In this document: positions 6,693-13,208 of the stretch, one piece after another | Layout: every line of letters begins with the position of its first letter | How positions within the stretch are numbered: position 1 is the stretch's first letter | Source: Paracoccaceae bacterium | GTDB lineage: Bacteria; Pseudomonadota; Alphaproteobacteria; Rhodobacterales; Rhodobacteraceae | NCBI GenBank assembly: GCA_009920225.1 | Contig: RGAJ01000020.1 | Coordinates: 1 to 13,208, forward strand | Direction of reading: 5' to 3' | Length of the DNA: 13,208 bases | The notes under the pieces: generated by a model | The model's database searches: none | Told to the model about the DNA's origin: nothing | Seen by the model: the letters and a program-made list of their open reading frames with translations, nothing else | Position numbers and translations under genes: made by a program

Positions 6693-7379
6693 AATGTCCC
6701 AAGATCTGGCTTAGGAACAATTTTGTCCGTTCGGATTGCGGATTGTTAAAGAACTCTTCTGGTTCGTTTTGTTCCACAATTTGACCTTGGTCCATGAAAA
6801 TAACGCGGTTTGCCACCTGACGGGCAAAGCCCATTTCGTGGGTCACACAGATCATGGTCATGCCTTCTTCGGCCAATTCGATCATGGTGTCGAGCACCTC
6901 TTTGATCATCTCGGGGTCAAGTGCAGATGTCGGTTCGTCAAACAACATGATCCGTGGCTTCATACACAACGACCGCGCGATCGCAACACGCTGTTGCTGA
7001 CCACCTGACAATTGGCCCGGATACTTGTGAGCTTGATCAGGGATCTTCACCTTTTCCAAAAAATGCATCGCTGTTTCAATGGCTTCTTTTTTCGGTGTTT
7101 TACGCACCCAAATCGGAGCCAAAGTACAGTTTTCCCCACAATGATGCTGCCCTTTTGGTGTTCTTCCAAACGGTTGATACAGCGGATCAAGGTTGATTTC
7201 CCCGAACCAGACGGACCCGCGATAACGATCCGTTCGCCACGATTTACGGTCAGGTCGATGTCACGCAAAACGTGGAACGCCCCATACCATTTGTTCATAC
7301 CAGTGATTTGAATTGCGACTTCGTCAGACACCGTCATCTGGCTACGGTCAATTTGACGCTCAATTACTAGATCAGACAT
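6691..7379 (-). pseudogene. bztD: bztD, amino-acid ABC transporter ATPase, broken by an internal deletion
   Basis: The N-terminal piece (ATG 7379, ribosome binding site AAGGAG seven bases upstream) carries [12 protein letters not shown] and Walker [10 protein letters not shown] (55-63), and is in frame to Val81 of GSIIV. After two bases (7136-7135) the protein resumes in another frame as [10 protein letters not shown]. It then runs through signature LSGGQQQR, Walker [13 protein letters not shown], the H-loop region VTHEMGFA and the end SQILGH. Compared with my recollection of BztD/AapP proteins (about 263 residues), about 35 residues are missing at the joint, including the Q-loop segment. That corresponds to roughly 103 bases lost and a frameshift. 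Without a Q-loop no frameshift read-through could restore ATPase coupling. The rest shows no other damage, so the lesion is recent or an assembly artefact. In intact form it would power BztB and BztC import of glutamate, glutamine, aspartate and asparagine. Confidence 0.88.
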
Positions 7380-7390
7380 ATTACGTCTCC

Positions 7391-8707
7391 TTAGCGGTGC
7401 TCACGACGGAGCTTGTTTTCAAGATACATGGAATAGCGGCCCATGCCAAAGCAGAAGATAAAGAACATAAACCCGATAAAGGCGAAGAGTTCCCAATAAA
7501 TACCATTCCACTCGGTTGTTGCACGGATTGCATTTGACAGACCAATCGGATCCAAAAGACCGATGAAAACCACTAATGTGGTATCTTTGAACAACCCGAT
7601 AAAGGTGTTCACGATACCAGGGATCGAGATTTTCAAAGCTTGTGGCAGAATGATCAAGCGCATGGATTTCCAATAATCTAAACCCAACGCATCTGCGGCT
7701 TCATACTGACCCTTTGGAAGTGCGGCCAAACCACCGCGAACCACTTCGGCGATATAGGCCGCCGAAAAGAGGGTCACCATGATGATAACGCGCAAGACCA
7801 GATCAAAGTTGGTGCCCGGTGGGAGGAAATAGTTCAACAGCAAGGACGCTGTGAACAACCACACGATCAACGGAACACCACGGATGATTTCGATAAAGCC
7901 GACCGAGAATTTGTTAATGATAAACAAATCTGATTGACGGCCCAATGCCAACAAAACCCCCAACGGCAGTGACAGAATGATCCCTGCCAAGCCAATGATG
8001 ATCGCCAACATAAATCCACCCAAGGATTTTGAATCAATCGCTTCGATCCCGATGGGCAACATTGAAGACAGCCCCGAGGTAATAGGCCCCGCAAGGAACA
8101 ACCAATAGAGAATTGGAACAACGATTGCCAAGACAACCGCTGCAAGCGTTCCTGCCGTCCGAACCAAAAGTTGAAACGCAACTGCCCCCAAAACAAAGCC
8201 AGCCGCAACCGCAAGTGGCCCCCAAATGGTCCCGCCCCAAATCAACCAATAAGCAATGAACGGTGACGCGATGGTCAGCCATAGCATTTTGCGTGGCAAA
8301 TCCGAAAACAAGACTGGCGTCAGTGCAAACATGAAAATCAAGAATGCAAACACAGGACGCAAGTACAGATGATCAGGATAGAACCCGAACAAAAGCTGGT
8401 TCCAACGTTCGGTCAACACGGCCCAACAGGCAGCTGACGCATTTGCACCCAAAGTTGCATCACGGATCTCGCGACACTCTTTCAGGCTTCCTGCATCCCA
8501 AATCCCGTTAAAGATCCAAGGTACAACATGGCTGAGAACGGTCCAAATCACAAACAGGGACAGGATCGTAAGGATTGAGTTTAGCACGCCAGAAAACAGA
8601 TTTTCACGGATCCACTTGATAATGCCCACCTCAGTTATTGGTGGGGTTTGTTCTGGGATCATTTCGGTTCTGACATAGGCCAGTGACTGTGACGATTGTT
8701 GTGTCAT
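7391..8707 (-). CDS. bztC: BztC, permease of the glutamate/glutamine/aspartate/asparagine ABC transporter
   Basis: The 438-residue polytopic inner-membrane protein belongs to the HisM/AapM type. It starts with a cytoplasmic head and a first membrane segment (about 40-66), followed by a periplasmic loop carrying Cys78 and Cys94. A set of membrane helices runs from about 115 to 210, and the core permease domain covers about 230-420. The EAA loop, [11 protein letters not shown] leading to LPQA (333-356), is the contact site for the ATPase. The long N-terminal extension beyond a typical 220-residue HisM protein is normal for BztC/AapM. The ribosome binding site AAGGAG lies seven bases before the ATG at 8707, and the gene is one base from the bztB stop. 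It is intact, unlike bztA and bztD, and has no visible lesion. Confidence 0.94.
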   Translation of the reverse strand: MTQQSSQSLAYVRTEMIPEQTPPITEVGIIKWIRENLFSGVLNSILTILSLFVIWTVLSHVVPWIFNGIWDAGSLKECREIRDATLGANASAACWAVLTERWNQLLFGFYPDHLYLRPVFAFLIFMFALTPVLFSDLPRKMLWLTIASPFIAYWLIWGGTIWGPLAVAAGFVLGAVAFQLLVRTAGTLAAVVLAIVVPILYWLFLAGPITSGLSSMLPIGIEAIDSKSLGGFMLAIIIGLAGIILSLPLGVLLALGRQSDLFIINKFSVGFIEIIRGVPLIVWLFTASLLLNYFLPPGTNFDLVLRVIIMVTLFSAAYIAEVVRGGLAALPKGQYEAADALGLDYWKSMRLIILPQALKISIPGIVNTFIGLFKDTTLVVFIGLLDPIGLSNAIRATTEWNGIYWELFAFIGFMFFIFCFGMGRYSMYLENKLRREHR

Positions 8708-8708
8708 A

Positions 8709-9944
8709 TCACCGCTCCTTCAACTTAACGCTGTTATTGTAAATGTTCATCGCGCCCGAAATCACCAAGCTGGCGATCAGATAGAACAAGCCTAACAAGA
8801 GCATGCCTTCCAATTCGCGACCCGTTTGGTTGATTGTGATCCCCCCAAGCGTAGAGCGGACATCCATATACCCCACCGCAATCGCGAGCGAGCTGTTCTT
8901 GGTCAGGTTCAAATACTGCGAGATCAACGGCGGAATAATCACACGCATTGCTTGGGGCAAAATGACCAAATTCATTGTCGTGTTTGGACGTAGTCCCAAA
9001 GCAAAGGCTGCCTCGGTTTGGCCTTTTGAAATGGCCAGAATACCACCCCGCACGATTTCGGCAATAAACGCACCCGTGTAAAGCGACAACGCCAGCCAAA
9101 GCGCGATCAACGAATTTCGAAGATGTGTGCCACCAGAAAAGTTGAAACCTGTCAAAGCAGGAATATCAAAATGCGCGCCCATCACGGTCATAATAATGGC
9201 GAGCGGTACAATAAAGACCGCAAGATTAATATACCAAGTTGTCGGACGAATACCTGTCGCTTCTTGCTTTGCAGTTGCCCAAGCACCCAACCGGCGAATC
9301 GCGACCACCGCGCCGACGACAATCGCGAGCAAGAGAAGCCAGTTCATCCATGTTTCGGTAAAAATCGGGTTAGCGAACTCAATAGACGGAATATAGACAC
9401 CACGATTTGTAACAGCGACGCTGTCAAATACGCTCATTGAAGCTGTTGCAGAGTCACCGCGGAAATCGCGGGGCTGTGGCATTGATTCTGTCATCAAAGC
9501 AAAGATCAGCAAAATCCACAGCAAGAGCGGGACATTGCGGAACCCTTCGACATAGACAGTCATGAGTTTCGACACGATCCAGTTTTTTGATAACCGCAAC
9601 ACCCCTGCGATTACACCTAAGACCGTGGCAAGCGTACATCCCAATACTGCCACTAAGATGGTGTTTAAAATACCCACGATTGCCGCACGGCCATGGGTGC
9701 TTTGGCTTGAATATTCGACCAAGCGCTGGTTAATGTCATAGCCAGCAGGTTGGGTCAAAAAGCCAAAATTAAAGTCTTTGCCCAGAGCTTCAAGGTTCTG
9801 GACGGTGTTTCGCACAAGCCACGAAAAAAACAACATAAGTACAATCATAGCCACCACTTGGATGGTCATGGATCTATAGCGAGTGTCGTAAATAAGTTGG
9901 CTAAGCCGAAACCCTTGTTTTGACGGATCGGTCATAGTCGACAT
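8709..9944 (-). CDS. bztB: BztB, permease of the glutamate/glutamine/aspartate/asparagine ABC transporter
   Basis: The 411-residue polytopic protein is of the HisM/AapQ type. It has a first membrane segment at about 27-46, a permease-like half at about 88-155, and an insertion with a hydrophilic loop (about 152-200). Two further helices precede the C-terminal permease core with EAA loop GQTEAAFALGL to LPQA (308-332). The start is ATG 9944, chosen because GGGAG lies seven bases upstream. The frame is open further, to 9986, but nothing supports a longer N-terminus. Known BztB pairs with BztC as the membrane channel. The gene is intact and follows the bztA-bztB intercistronic hairpin. Confidence 0.94.
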   Translation of the reverse strand: MSTMTDPSKQGFRLSQLIYDTRYRSMTIQVVAMIVLMLFFSWLVRNTVQNLEALGKDFNFGFLTQPAGYDINQRLVEYSSQSTHGRAAIVGILNTILVAVLGCTLATVLGVIAGVLRLSKNWIVSKLMTVYVEGFRNVPLLLWILLIFALMTESMPQPRDFRGDSATASMSVFDSVAVTNRGVYIPSIEFANPIFTETWMNWLLLLAIVVGAVVAIRRLGAWATAKQEATGIRPTTWYINLAVFIVPLAIIMTVMGAHFDIPALTGFNFSGGTHLRNSLIALWLALSLYTGAFIAEIVRGGILAISKGQTEAAFALGLRPNTTMNLVILPQAMRVIIPPLISQYLNLTKNSSLAIAVGYMDVRSTLGGITINQTGRELEGMLLLGLFYLIASLVISGAMNIYNNSVKLKER

Positions 9945-9951
9945 TTGATTT

Positions 9952-9956
9952 CTCCC
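9952..9956 (-). promoter_or_regulatory. Ribosome binding site deciding the bztB start
   Basis: GGGAG on the minus strand is seven bases before the ATG at 9944. The next in-frame ATG, nine bases further in, would be too far from it, and an upstream ATG at 9986 has no such site. Confidence 0.65.
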
Positions 9957-10032
9957 GAGAAAATCCAATAAACGCACGTACGCCATTCACTGGCGTATCA
10001 TATTTTAACAAAATGCGTTCATGCGGATAAGA

Positions 10033-10059
10033 AAAGGGCGCGGATTGACCACGCCCTTT
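10033..10059 (-). terminator. Intercistronic hairpin between bztA and bztB, attenuator-like
   Basis: AAAGGGCG (10033-10040) pairs with CGCCCTTT (10052-10059). After one mismatch, GG and CC extend the stem inside the loop. On the minus strand the stem is followed by TCTTATC, a short imperfect T-rich tail. It sits in the 127-base gap right after the bztA stop. In binding-protein operons such structures often let some transcripts end after the first gene and protect its 3' end, giving excess binding protein over permease. That role is inferred here. Confidence 0.7.
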
Positions 10060-10071
10060 ACATCATTCAAC

Positions 10072-11047
10072 TTAACGGAATGGAGGTGTGTATAGCAAAC
10101 CACCATTTGTCCACTGTGCGTTCAAACCACGCGCAAGGCCGATTGGTGTTGATTCACCGATGTTCTTTTCAAACACTTCAGCGTAGTTGCCAACAGATTT
10201 GATGATGCGCATCGCCCAATCTTTATCCAGACCCAACATCGCGCCCAATTCACCTTCGGTGCCTAGGATACGGTTGATCAGATGTGATACCCATCTCTTC
10301 TGCTGCGATCATTGCATTCAATGACCAACGCACCACGTCACCCCATTCGTTGTCGCCGTGGCGAACCAATGGGCCCAGAGGCTCTTTTGAGATGATTTCT
10401 GGCAACACCGCGTGATCACCTGGGTTTTCGAATGTCGCACGTGTTGCGGCCAAACCAGATGCGTCTGTTGTATAGACGTCACATGCACCAGCTAGGTACT
10501 GCTGTTGTGCTTCTGCGTTTGTTTCGATCGGAACTGGCTCATAAGAGATGTTGTTTGCGCGGAAGAAATCCGCCAAGTTCAACTCTGTTGTTGTACCTGT
10601 TTGGATACAAACAGTTGCGCCGTCCAATTCTTTTGCAGATGAAACGCCCAAAGATTTTGGAACCATGAAGCCTTGGCCGTCATAGTAGTTTACACCAACG
10701 AATTCAAATTTCAGGTCAACGTCGCGTGAGAACGTCCATGTTGTGTTACGTGCCAACATGTCGATTTCGCCAGATGCCAACGCTGTGAAACGTGTTTGGC
10801 CAGTTGTTGTTACGAATTCAACTGCTGCTGGATCGCCCAATACGGCCGCTGCAACGGCGCGACATACGCTTACGTCAAAACCTTCCCAAACGCCGTTTGC
10901 GTCAGGTGCTGCAAAACCAACCAAGCCAGTTGTTACACCGCAGTTCAGTTTGCCGCGGGCTTTGACGTCGTCCATGGTGCCAGCAGACGCAGCGCCAGCT
11001 GCCATTGCTGCGACTGTCATTGCGCCCAAAATAAAGGATTTTTTCAT
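10072..11047 (-). pseudogene. bztA: bztA, periplasmic amino-acid binding protein, frame broken by an internal deletion
   Basis: The start is ATG 11047, with AGGAAGAGGT ending five bases before it. The first 22 residues, MKKSFILGAMTVAAMAAGAASA, form a Sec signal peptide with an AxA cleavage site. The mature protein follows the family-3 solute-binding pattern (LNCGVTTGLVGFA, FDVSVCRAVAAA, IDMLARNTTWTFSRD, VCIQTGTTTELN, CDVYTTDASGL). After EEMGITSD the frame is lost near 10276 and hits a stop at about 10250. The family C-terminus continues in another frame as NRILGTEGELGAML and on to TPPFR with a TAA at 10072-10074. Roughly 13-14 residues are missing at the joint, about 41-44 bases by comparison with remembered BztA of about 338 residues. 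Beyond the joint the sequence is clean. An intact protein would deliver acidic amino acids and their amides to BztBC. As written it would lack the last C-terminal lobe elements. Confidence 0.88.
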
Positions 11048-11051
11048 TTTT

Positions 11052-11061
11052 ACCTCTTCCT
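11052..11061 (-). promoter_or_regulatory. Strong ribosome binding site of bztA
   Basis: AGGAAGAGGT, five bases before the ATG at 11047, is a near-ideal site. It rules out an in-frame upstream reading that begins at 11161, where the signal peptide would no longer be N-terminal. It fits high expression of a binding protein. Confidence 0.8.
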
Positions 11062-11217
11062 GGTTAAGGCCCTTTGATAAGGACCATCTGGTAAGGGGAT
11101 TTCCCCCAATTATTATACTAAAGTAGGATCTCCCCAAACCTAGTACCGCAATCTTGGTCAAATTATGTCAAAAAGGTCAAGGAAATCGTGCCAATTTTTT
11201 TAATTTTTTGCCATTTC

Positions 11218-11230
11218 TTACCTAAGGTAA
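11218..11230. repeat. 13-base near-perfect palindrome upstream of bztA
   Basis: TTACCTAAGGTAA has two six-base arms around a single central base. It lies 20 bases downstream of the ATP12 stop and about 100 bases upstream of the proposed bztA -10. It could be an operator half-site pair for a dimeric regulator. The stem has no loop to spare, so it is less likely to act as RNA. No matching regulator is encoded in the window. Confidence 0.4.
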
Positions 11231-11250
11231 ACTTAACATTTGTTTATATT

Positions 11251-11958
11251 TTATACACAGTTTGCATAGAATTCTGCCGCAGATAGTAAAGCTTGCCGCT
11301 TGGTCTCCGCTAGGTCTAGGGCTTCTTCATCCTGGCCCCAATGCTCGGCCTGCCAGATTTCATCAATGCGTGACACGTCCCAAGCGGCATCTGCGCCAAG
11401 GCGGTTGTTGACGATGGCAAATCCTAAAACCAACGATCCTGTCAAACTGACCAGGTCATGAAAGGCCGTTAATTGAAACGGGCTGAGGGCATGCACCTCT
11501 TGCGTCAAACGCTCGATTGCAGAGGGCGGTTGTGCGATATGCATGACACCTTGACCCGTCGCCAAACGCACGCCGTAGACATCGTTCGCCCAATCCAAAA
11601 TCGGATCCCAAGCGGCTGCCTGCCGATCAACCAATTCTTGCGGGGCAGCTGCGCGATAGCACAGCAAATCGTTTTCGCCGTAGGCCGCAATCAAGTCAGC
11701 CACTTCGACAAACTGAAGCGTGACCTTATCAATAGCGGCATTCGCTGCACGGGTAAAAGGCATGATTTCGGGATTAACATCCCCTACTTGGGCATCCCAC
11801 TCTGACGCGATTTTTTCAGCCAATGCTTTTGATGGCACGATCAAGCCCGCTTTTGCCGGCGTTTTCACCGAACGACCATCCAGTAATACAGCAAACCCGT
11901 CATCTGTCTGTTCGACAGTTGCGGCGTTCCAAAAGCGTTTTAATTTCCATTCGGCCAT
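11251..11958 (-). CDS. ATP12-type F1-ATPase assembly chaperone
   Basis: The 235-residue protein starts at ATG 11958, five bases after the HAD phosphatase stop. The upstream open frame to 12060 lies inside that gene and is not used. ATP12 landmarks are KRFWNAATV (7-15), FAVLLDGRSVKTPAK (22-36), VPSKALA, EWDAQ (53-57), MPFTRAANAAIDK (66-78), LLCYRA (98-103), WDPILDWA (117-124) and the acidic C-terminal WGQDEEALD (207-215). In mitochondria ATP12 binds the free alpha subunit of F1 during assembly. The alphaproteobacterial homologue is believed to do the same in the cytoplasm. It is the last gene of the RluC-type / HAD / ATP12 run. The 235-residue length is normal and no oddities were seen. Confidence 0.9.
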   Translation of the reverse strand: MAEWKLKRFWNAATVEQTDDGFAVLLDGRSVKTPAKAGLIVPSKALAEKIASEWDAQVGDVNPEIMPFTRAANAAIDKVTLQFVEVADLIAAYGENDLLCYRAAAPQELVDRQAAAWDPILDWANDVYGVRLATGQGVMHIAQPPSAIERLTQEVHALSPFQLTAFHDLVSLTGSLVLGFAIVNNRLGADAAWDVSRIDEIWQAEHWGQDEEALDLAETKRQALLSAAEFYANCV

Positions 11959-11963
11959 GACAA

Positions 11964-12626
11964 TCACCCCAATATAGTGTGGATCGCTGAATAAAGCGCG
12001 TCGGGGCGCGATACAACCGCATTGGCATGCAAAAGCGCGGATTTTGGGTGATATCCCCATTCTACCCCAATCGCATTCACCCCTGCAGCGCGCGCCATAT
12101 CGATATCATAGGTCGTATCCCCAATCATCACCGTGCGCGCCGCATCAACGCCTGTTTCGGACATTGCGGTCAGGATCATCGATGGATGCGGTTTTGACGG
12201 ATGATTGTCCGACACTTGCGTCGTCACAAATCGGTTTTCCCAACCGTAAAACCCCAAAAGCGCGTCCAATCCGCGCCGCGATTTCCCAGTGGCAAGACCA
12301 AGCAGGATATGATCATCCTGTTCCAATTTGTCCAATAGATCCGCCATACCGTCGAACAAAACGGGCCGTGCACCGGCAACGCGGTTATCGTGATACCCTT
12401 GTTTATAGGCCTCTACCGCCATGGATCGCACGGATGCATCGCTGTTGGGCAAGAGAATTGTAAAACATTCGACCAAGCTCAGCCCAACCACAGACAACAG
12501 CGTGTCGCGCGTTGGCAAAGGTTGGTTCACAGCGCCGAACGAAATCTCCATCGCCGCAACGATTTCTGCTTGGCTGTCGACCAAGGTGCCATCAACATCA
12601 AATATGACCAGCTTTAGGTCGGGCAT
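11964..12626 (-). CDS. HAD-family hydrolase, phosphoglycolate phosphatase-like
   Basis: The 220-residue protein starts at ATG 12626, whose A is also the last base of the upstream TGA (TGATG junction). HAD motifs are complete: I, FDVDGTLVDS (9-18, nucleophile Asp10 and acid/base Asp12); II, LATGKS (111-116, Thr113); III, Lys145 in SKPHP; and IV, MIGDTTYDIDMA (167-178, Asp170 and Asp174). A helical cap between about 18 and 90 is the C1 type found in Gph and PGMB-like enzymes. It would hydrolyse a small phosphorylated metabolite in the cytoplasm. The exact substrate (phosphoglycolate, pyrophosphate or a sugar phosphate) cannot be decided. It is translationally coupled to the pseudouridine synthase gene. 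Confidence 0.88.
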   Translation of the reverse strand: MPDLKLVIFDVDGTLVDSQAEIVAAMEISFGAVNQPLPTRDTLLSVVGLSLVECFTILLPNSDASVRSMAVEAYKQGYHDNRVAGARPVLFDGMADLLDKLEQDDHILLGLATGKSRRGLDALLGFYGWENRFVTTQVSDNHPSKPHPSMILTAMSETGVDAARTVMIGDTTYDIDMARAAGVNAIGVEWGYHPKSALLHANAVVSRPDALYSAIHTILG

Positions 12627-13208
12627 CACATCAGATCTTCGAACGGATCCGTCAGCACATCCGATACATCCCATTGGAATGTATCCCATGTCCGCTGCAT
12701 GTGATCGGGTAAATCAGCGGTGATTTCAAACAGCTTGCGCGTAACAGGATGTTCAAACCGGATATAACGGGCATGCAAATGCAGCTTGCGGCTGATGTCC
12801 CCGCCCAATTGTGCGCCCCATCCATCGCCAAGGTTTTCCTGACCCGATCCACCATATTTCCCATCCCCCACAATCGGGTGTCCAATTTCGGCCATATGCG
12901 CGCGCAATTGATGGGTGCGGCCCGTAACAGGGACCAACGCAACCCATGCGCCGCGACTGGCAAGACGGGACAGGACCATATATTCAGATGTGGCACGTTT
13001 CGCGCCCTCTGTGCTTGCGACATCGCGCGGATGGACGCAGATCATCTTTTCACCTTCGCCACGATGTCCGTGACCCGGGGCTTTGACCAAACCATATTTG
13101 ATGGTCCCTGCTTGGGGCATTGGAACACCAGCGACTGCCGCCCAGTATATTTTGCGTGTTTCGCGATGACGCAGCGCATCGGTCAATGCGGCGGCCACAG
13201 GGCGCGTG
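12626..13208 (-). CDS. RluC/RluA-family pseudouridine synthase, 5' end cut by window edge
   Basis: The frame is open to the right edge, giving about 193 residues of the C-terminal two thirds. A GTG at 13198 is internal, not the start. Visible motifs are RKIYWAAVAGVP, SEYMVL, ALVPVTGRTHQLRAHMA, PIVGDGKYGG and LHLHARYIRFEHP. These are the conserved parts of the RluA-type catalytic domain after the catalytic aspartate. That aspartate (the usual HRLDKDTSG motif) and any S4 RNA-binding domain lie outside the window. RluC-type enzymes isomerise specific uridines of 23S rRNA. The order with the HAD and ATP12 genes supports RluC over tRNA-acting RluA, without proof. Confidence 0.9.
   Translation of the reverse strand, partial: TRPVAAALTDALRHRETRKIYWAAVAGVPMPQAGTIKYGLVKAPGHGHRGEGEKMICVHPRDVASTEGAKRATSEYMVLSRLASRGAWVALVPVTGRTHQLRAHMAEIGHPIVGDGKYGGSGQENLGDGWGAQLGGDISRKLHLHARYIRFEHPVTRKLFEITADLPDHMQRTWDTFQWDVSDVLTDPFEDLM

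Larger units (their letters stand above)
11048..11250 (-). promoter_or_regulatory. bztA promoter region and 5' leader
   Basis: This is a 203-base AT-rich gap without genes. A perfect TATAAT lies at 11112-11117, with GGTTTG or TTTGGG as poor -35 candidates, giving a leader of about 55-60 bases. A perfect TTGACA at 11166-11171 lacks a good -10 at 16-18 bases. Long A and T tracts (about 11192-11209) upstream could bend DNA or act as an UP-type element. The leader contains a small GGGG/CCCC hairpin (11095-11107) just downstream of the putative start. Activator sites could not be assigned. The gap also carries the 3' untranslated end of the ATP12 gene, for which no clear terminator is seen. Confidence 0.5.

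Noticed and set aside
7126..7140. Programmed -1 frameshift at the G/A-rich run joining the two bztD pieces
   Set aside because: A -1 slip would join the frames, but the run does not fit the standard X XXY YYZ heptamer in the reading frame, and the product would still lack about 34 residues with the Q-loop.
11048..11161. Longer reading of bztA from 11161
   Set aside because: It would bury the signal peptide inside the protein and place the excellent ribosome binding site within the coding region.
11177..11194. Sigma-54-type promoter (TTGGCACG and TTG on the minus strand) upstream of bztA
   Set aside because: The -24-like GG is present, but ten bases later there is TT instead of the required GC, and the nearest alternative has the wrong spacing.
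6691..13208. Insertion sequence, prophage or integration-site scars that might explain the bzt lesions
   Set aside because: No transposase fragments, terminal inverted repeats, target duplications or tRNA genes were seen around either joint. Both are simple losses.

Overview
The window looks like chromosome from a Roseobacter-group alphaproteobacterium (Rhodobacterales). The evidence is a glutamate/glutamine/aspartate/asparagine transporter operon in bztABCD order, a gene run RluC-type pseudouridine synthase / HAD phosphatase / ATP12 that is familiar from that order, and lipid A and Kdo genes of matching type. Base composition looks balanced (not computed). No tRNA, rRNA, CRISPR array, insertion sequence or phage gene was seen.

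Layout. (1) Positions 1-4523, minus strand: an envelope-glycolipid operon, read in the order hydrolysing UDP-GlcNAc 2-epimerase (NeuC/LegG type), two tandem divergent GT30 (WaaA/KdtA-type Kdo transferase) genes, and an LpxL/HtrB-type lipid A acyltransferase cut by the left edge. (2) An 81-bp divergent promoter region, then positions 4605-6666, plus strand: three translationally coupled genes (two ATGA overlaps) for a DXD glycosyltransferase, a bacterial GT29 sialyltransferase-like protein with sialylmotifs L, S and VS, and a Cys-X5-Arg phosphatase. A strong bidirectional terminator follows. (3) Positions 6691-11047, minus strand: the bztABCD ABC-transporter operon. The two permease genes are intact, but bztD (ATPase) and bztA (binding protein) each carry one internal deletion that shifts the frame. 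The bztD deletion removes the Q-loop. An attenuator-like hairpin lies between bztA and bztB. (4) Positions 11251-13208, minus strand: RluC-type synthase (5' end cut by the right edge), HAD phosphatase and ATP12-type F1-ATPase chaperone, closely packed.

How it fits together: regions 1 and 2 probably act together on lipid A and core or surface glycan. Kdo transfer and secondary acylation sit beside enzymes that suggest an acidic nonulosonate-like or Kdo-like sugar. Region 3 would import acidic amino acids and their amides, but as written it could not make a working transporter. Region 4 is housekeeping. The main points to follow up are the GT29 protein next to Kdo genes, the paired GT30 genes, and the twin deletions in bzt, which are either real gene decay or an assembly artefact.
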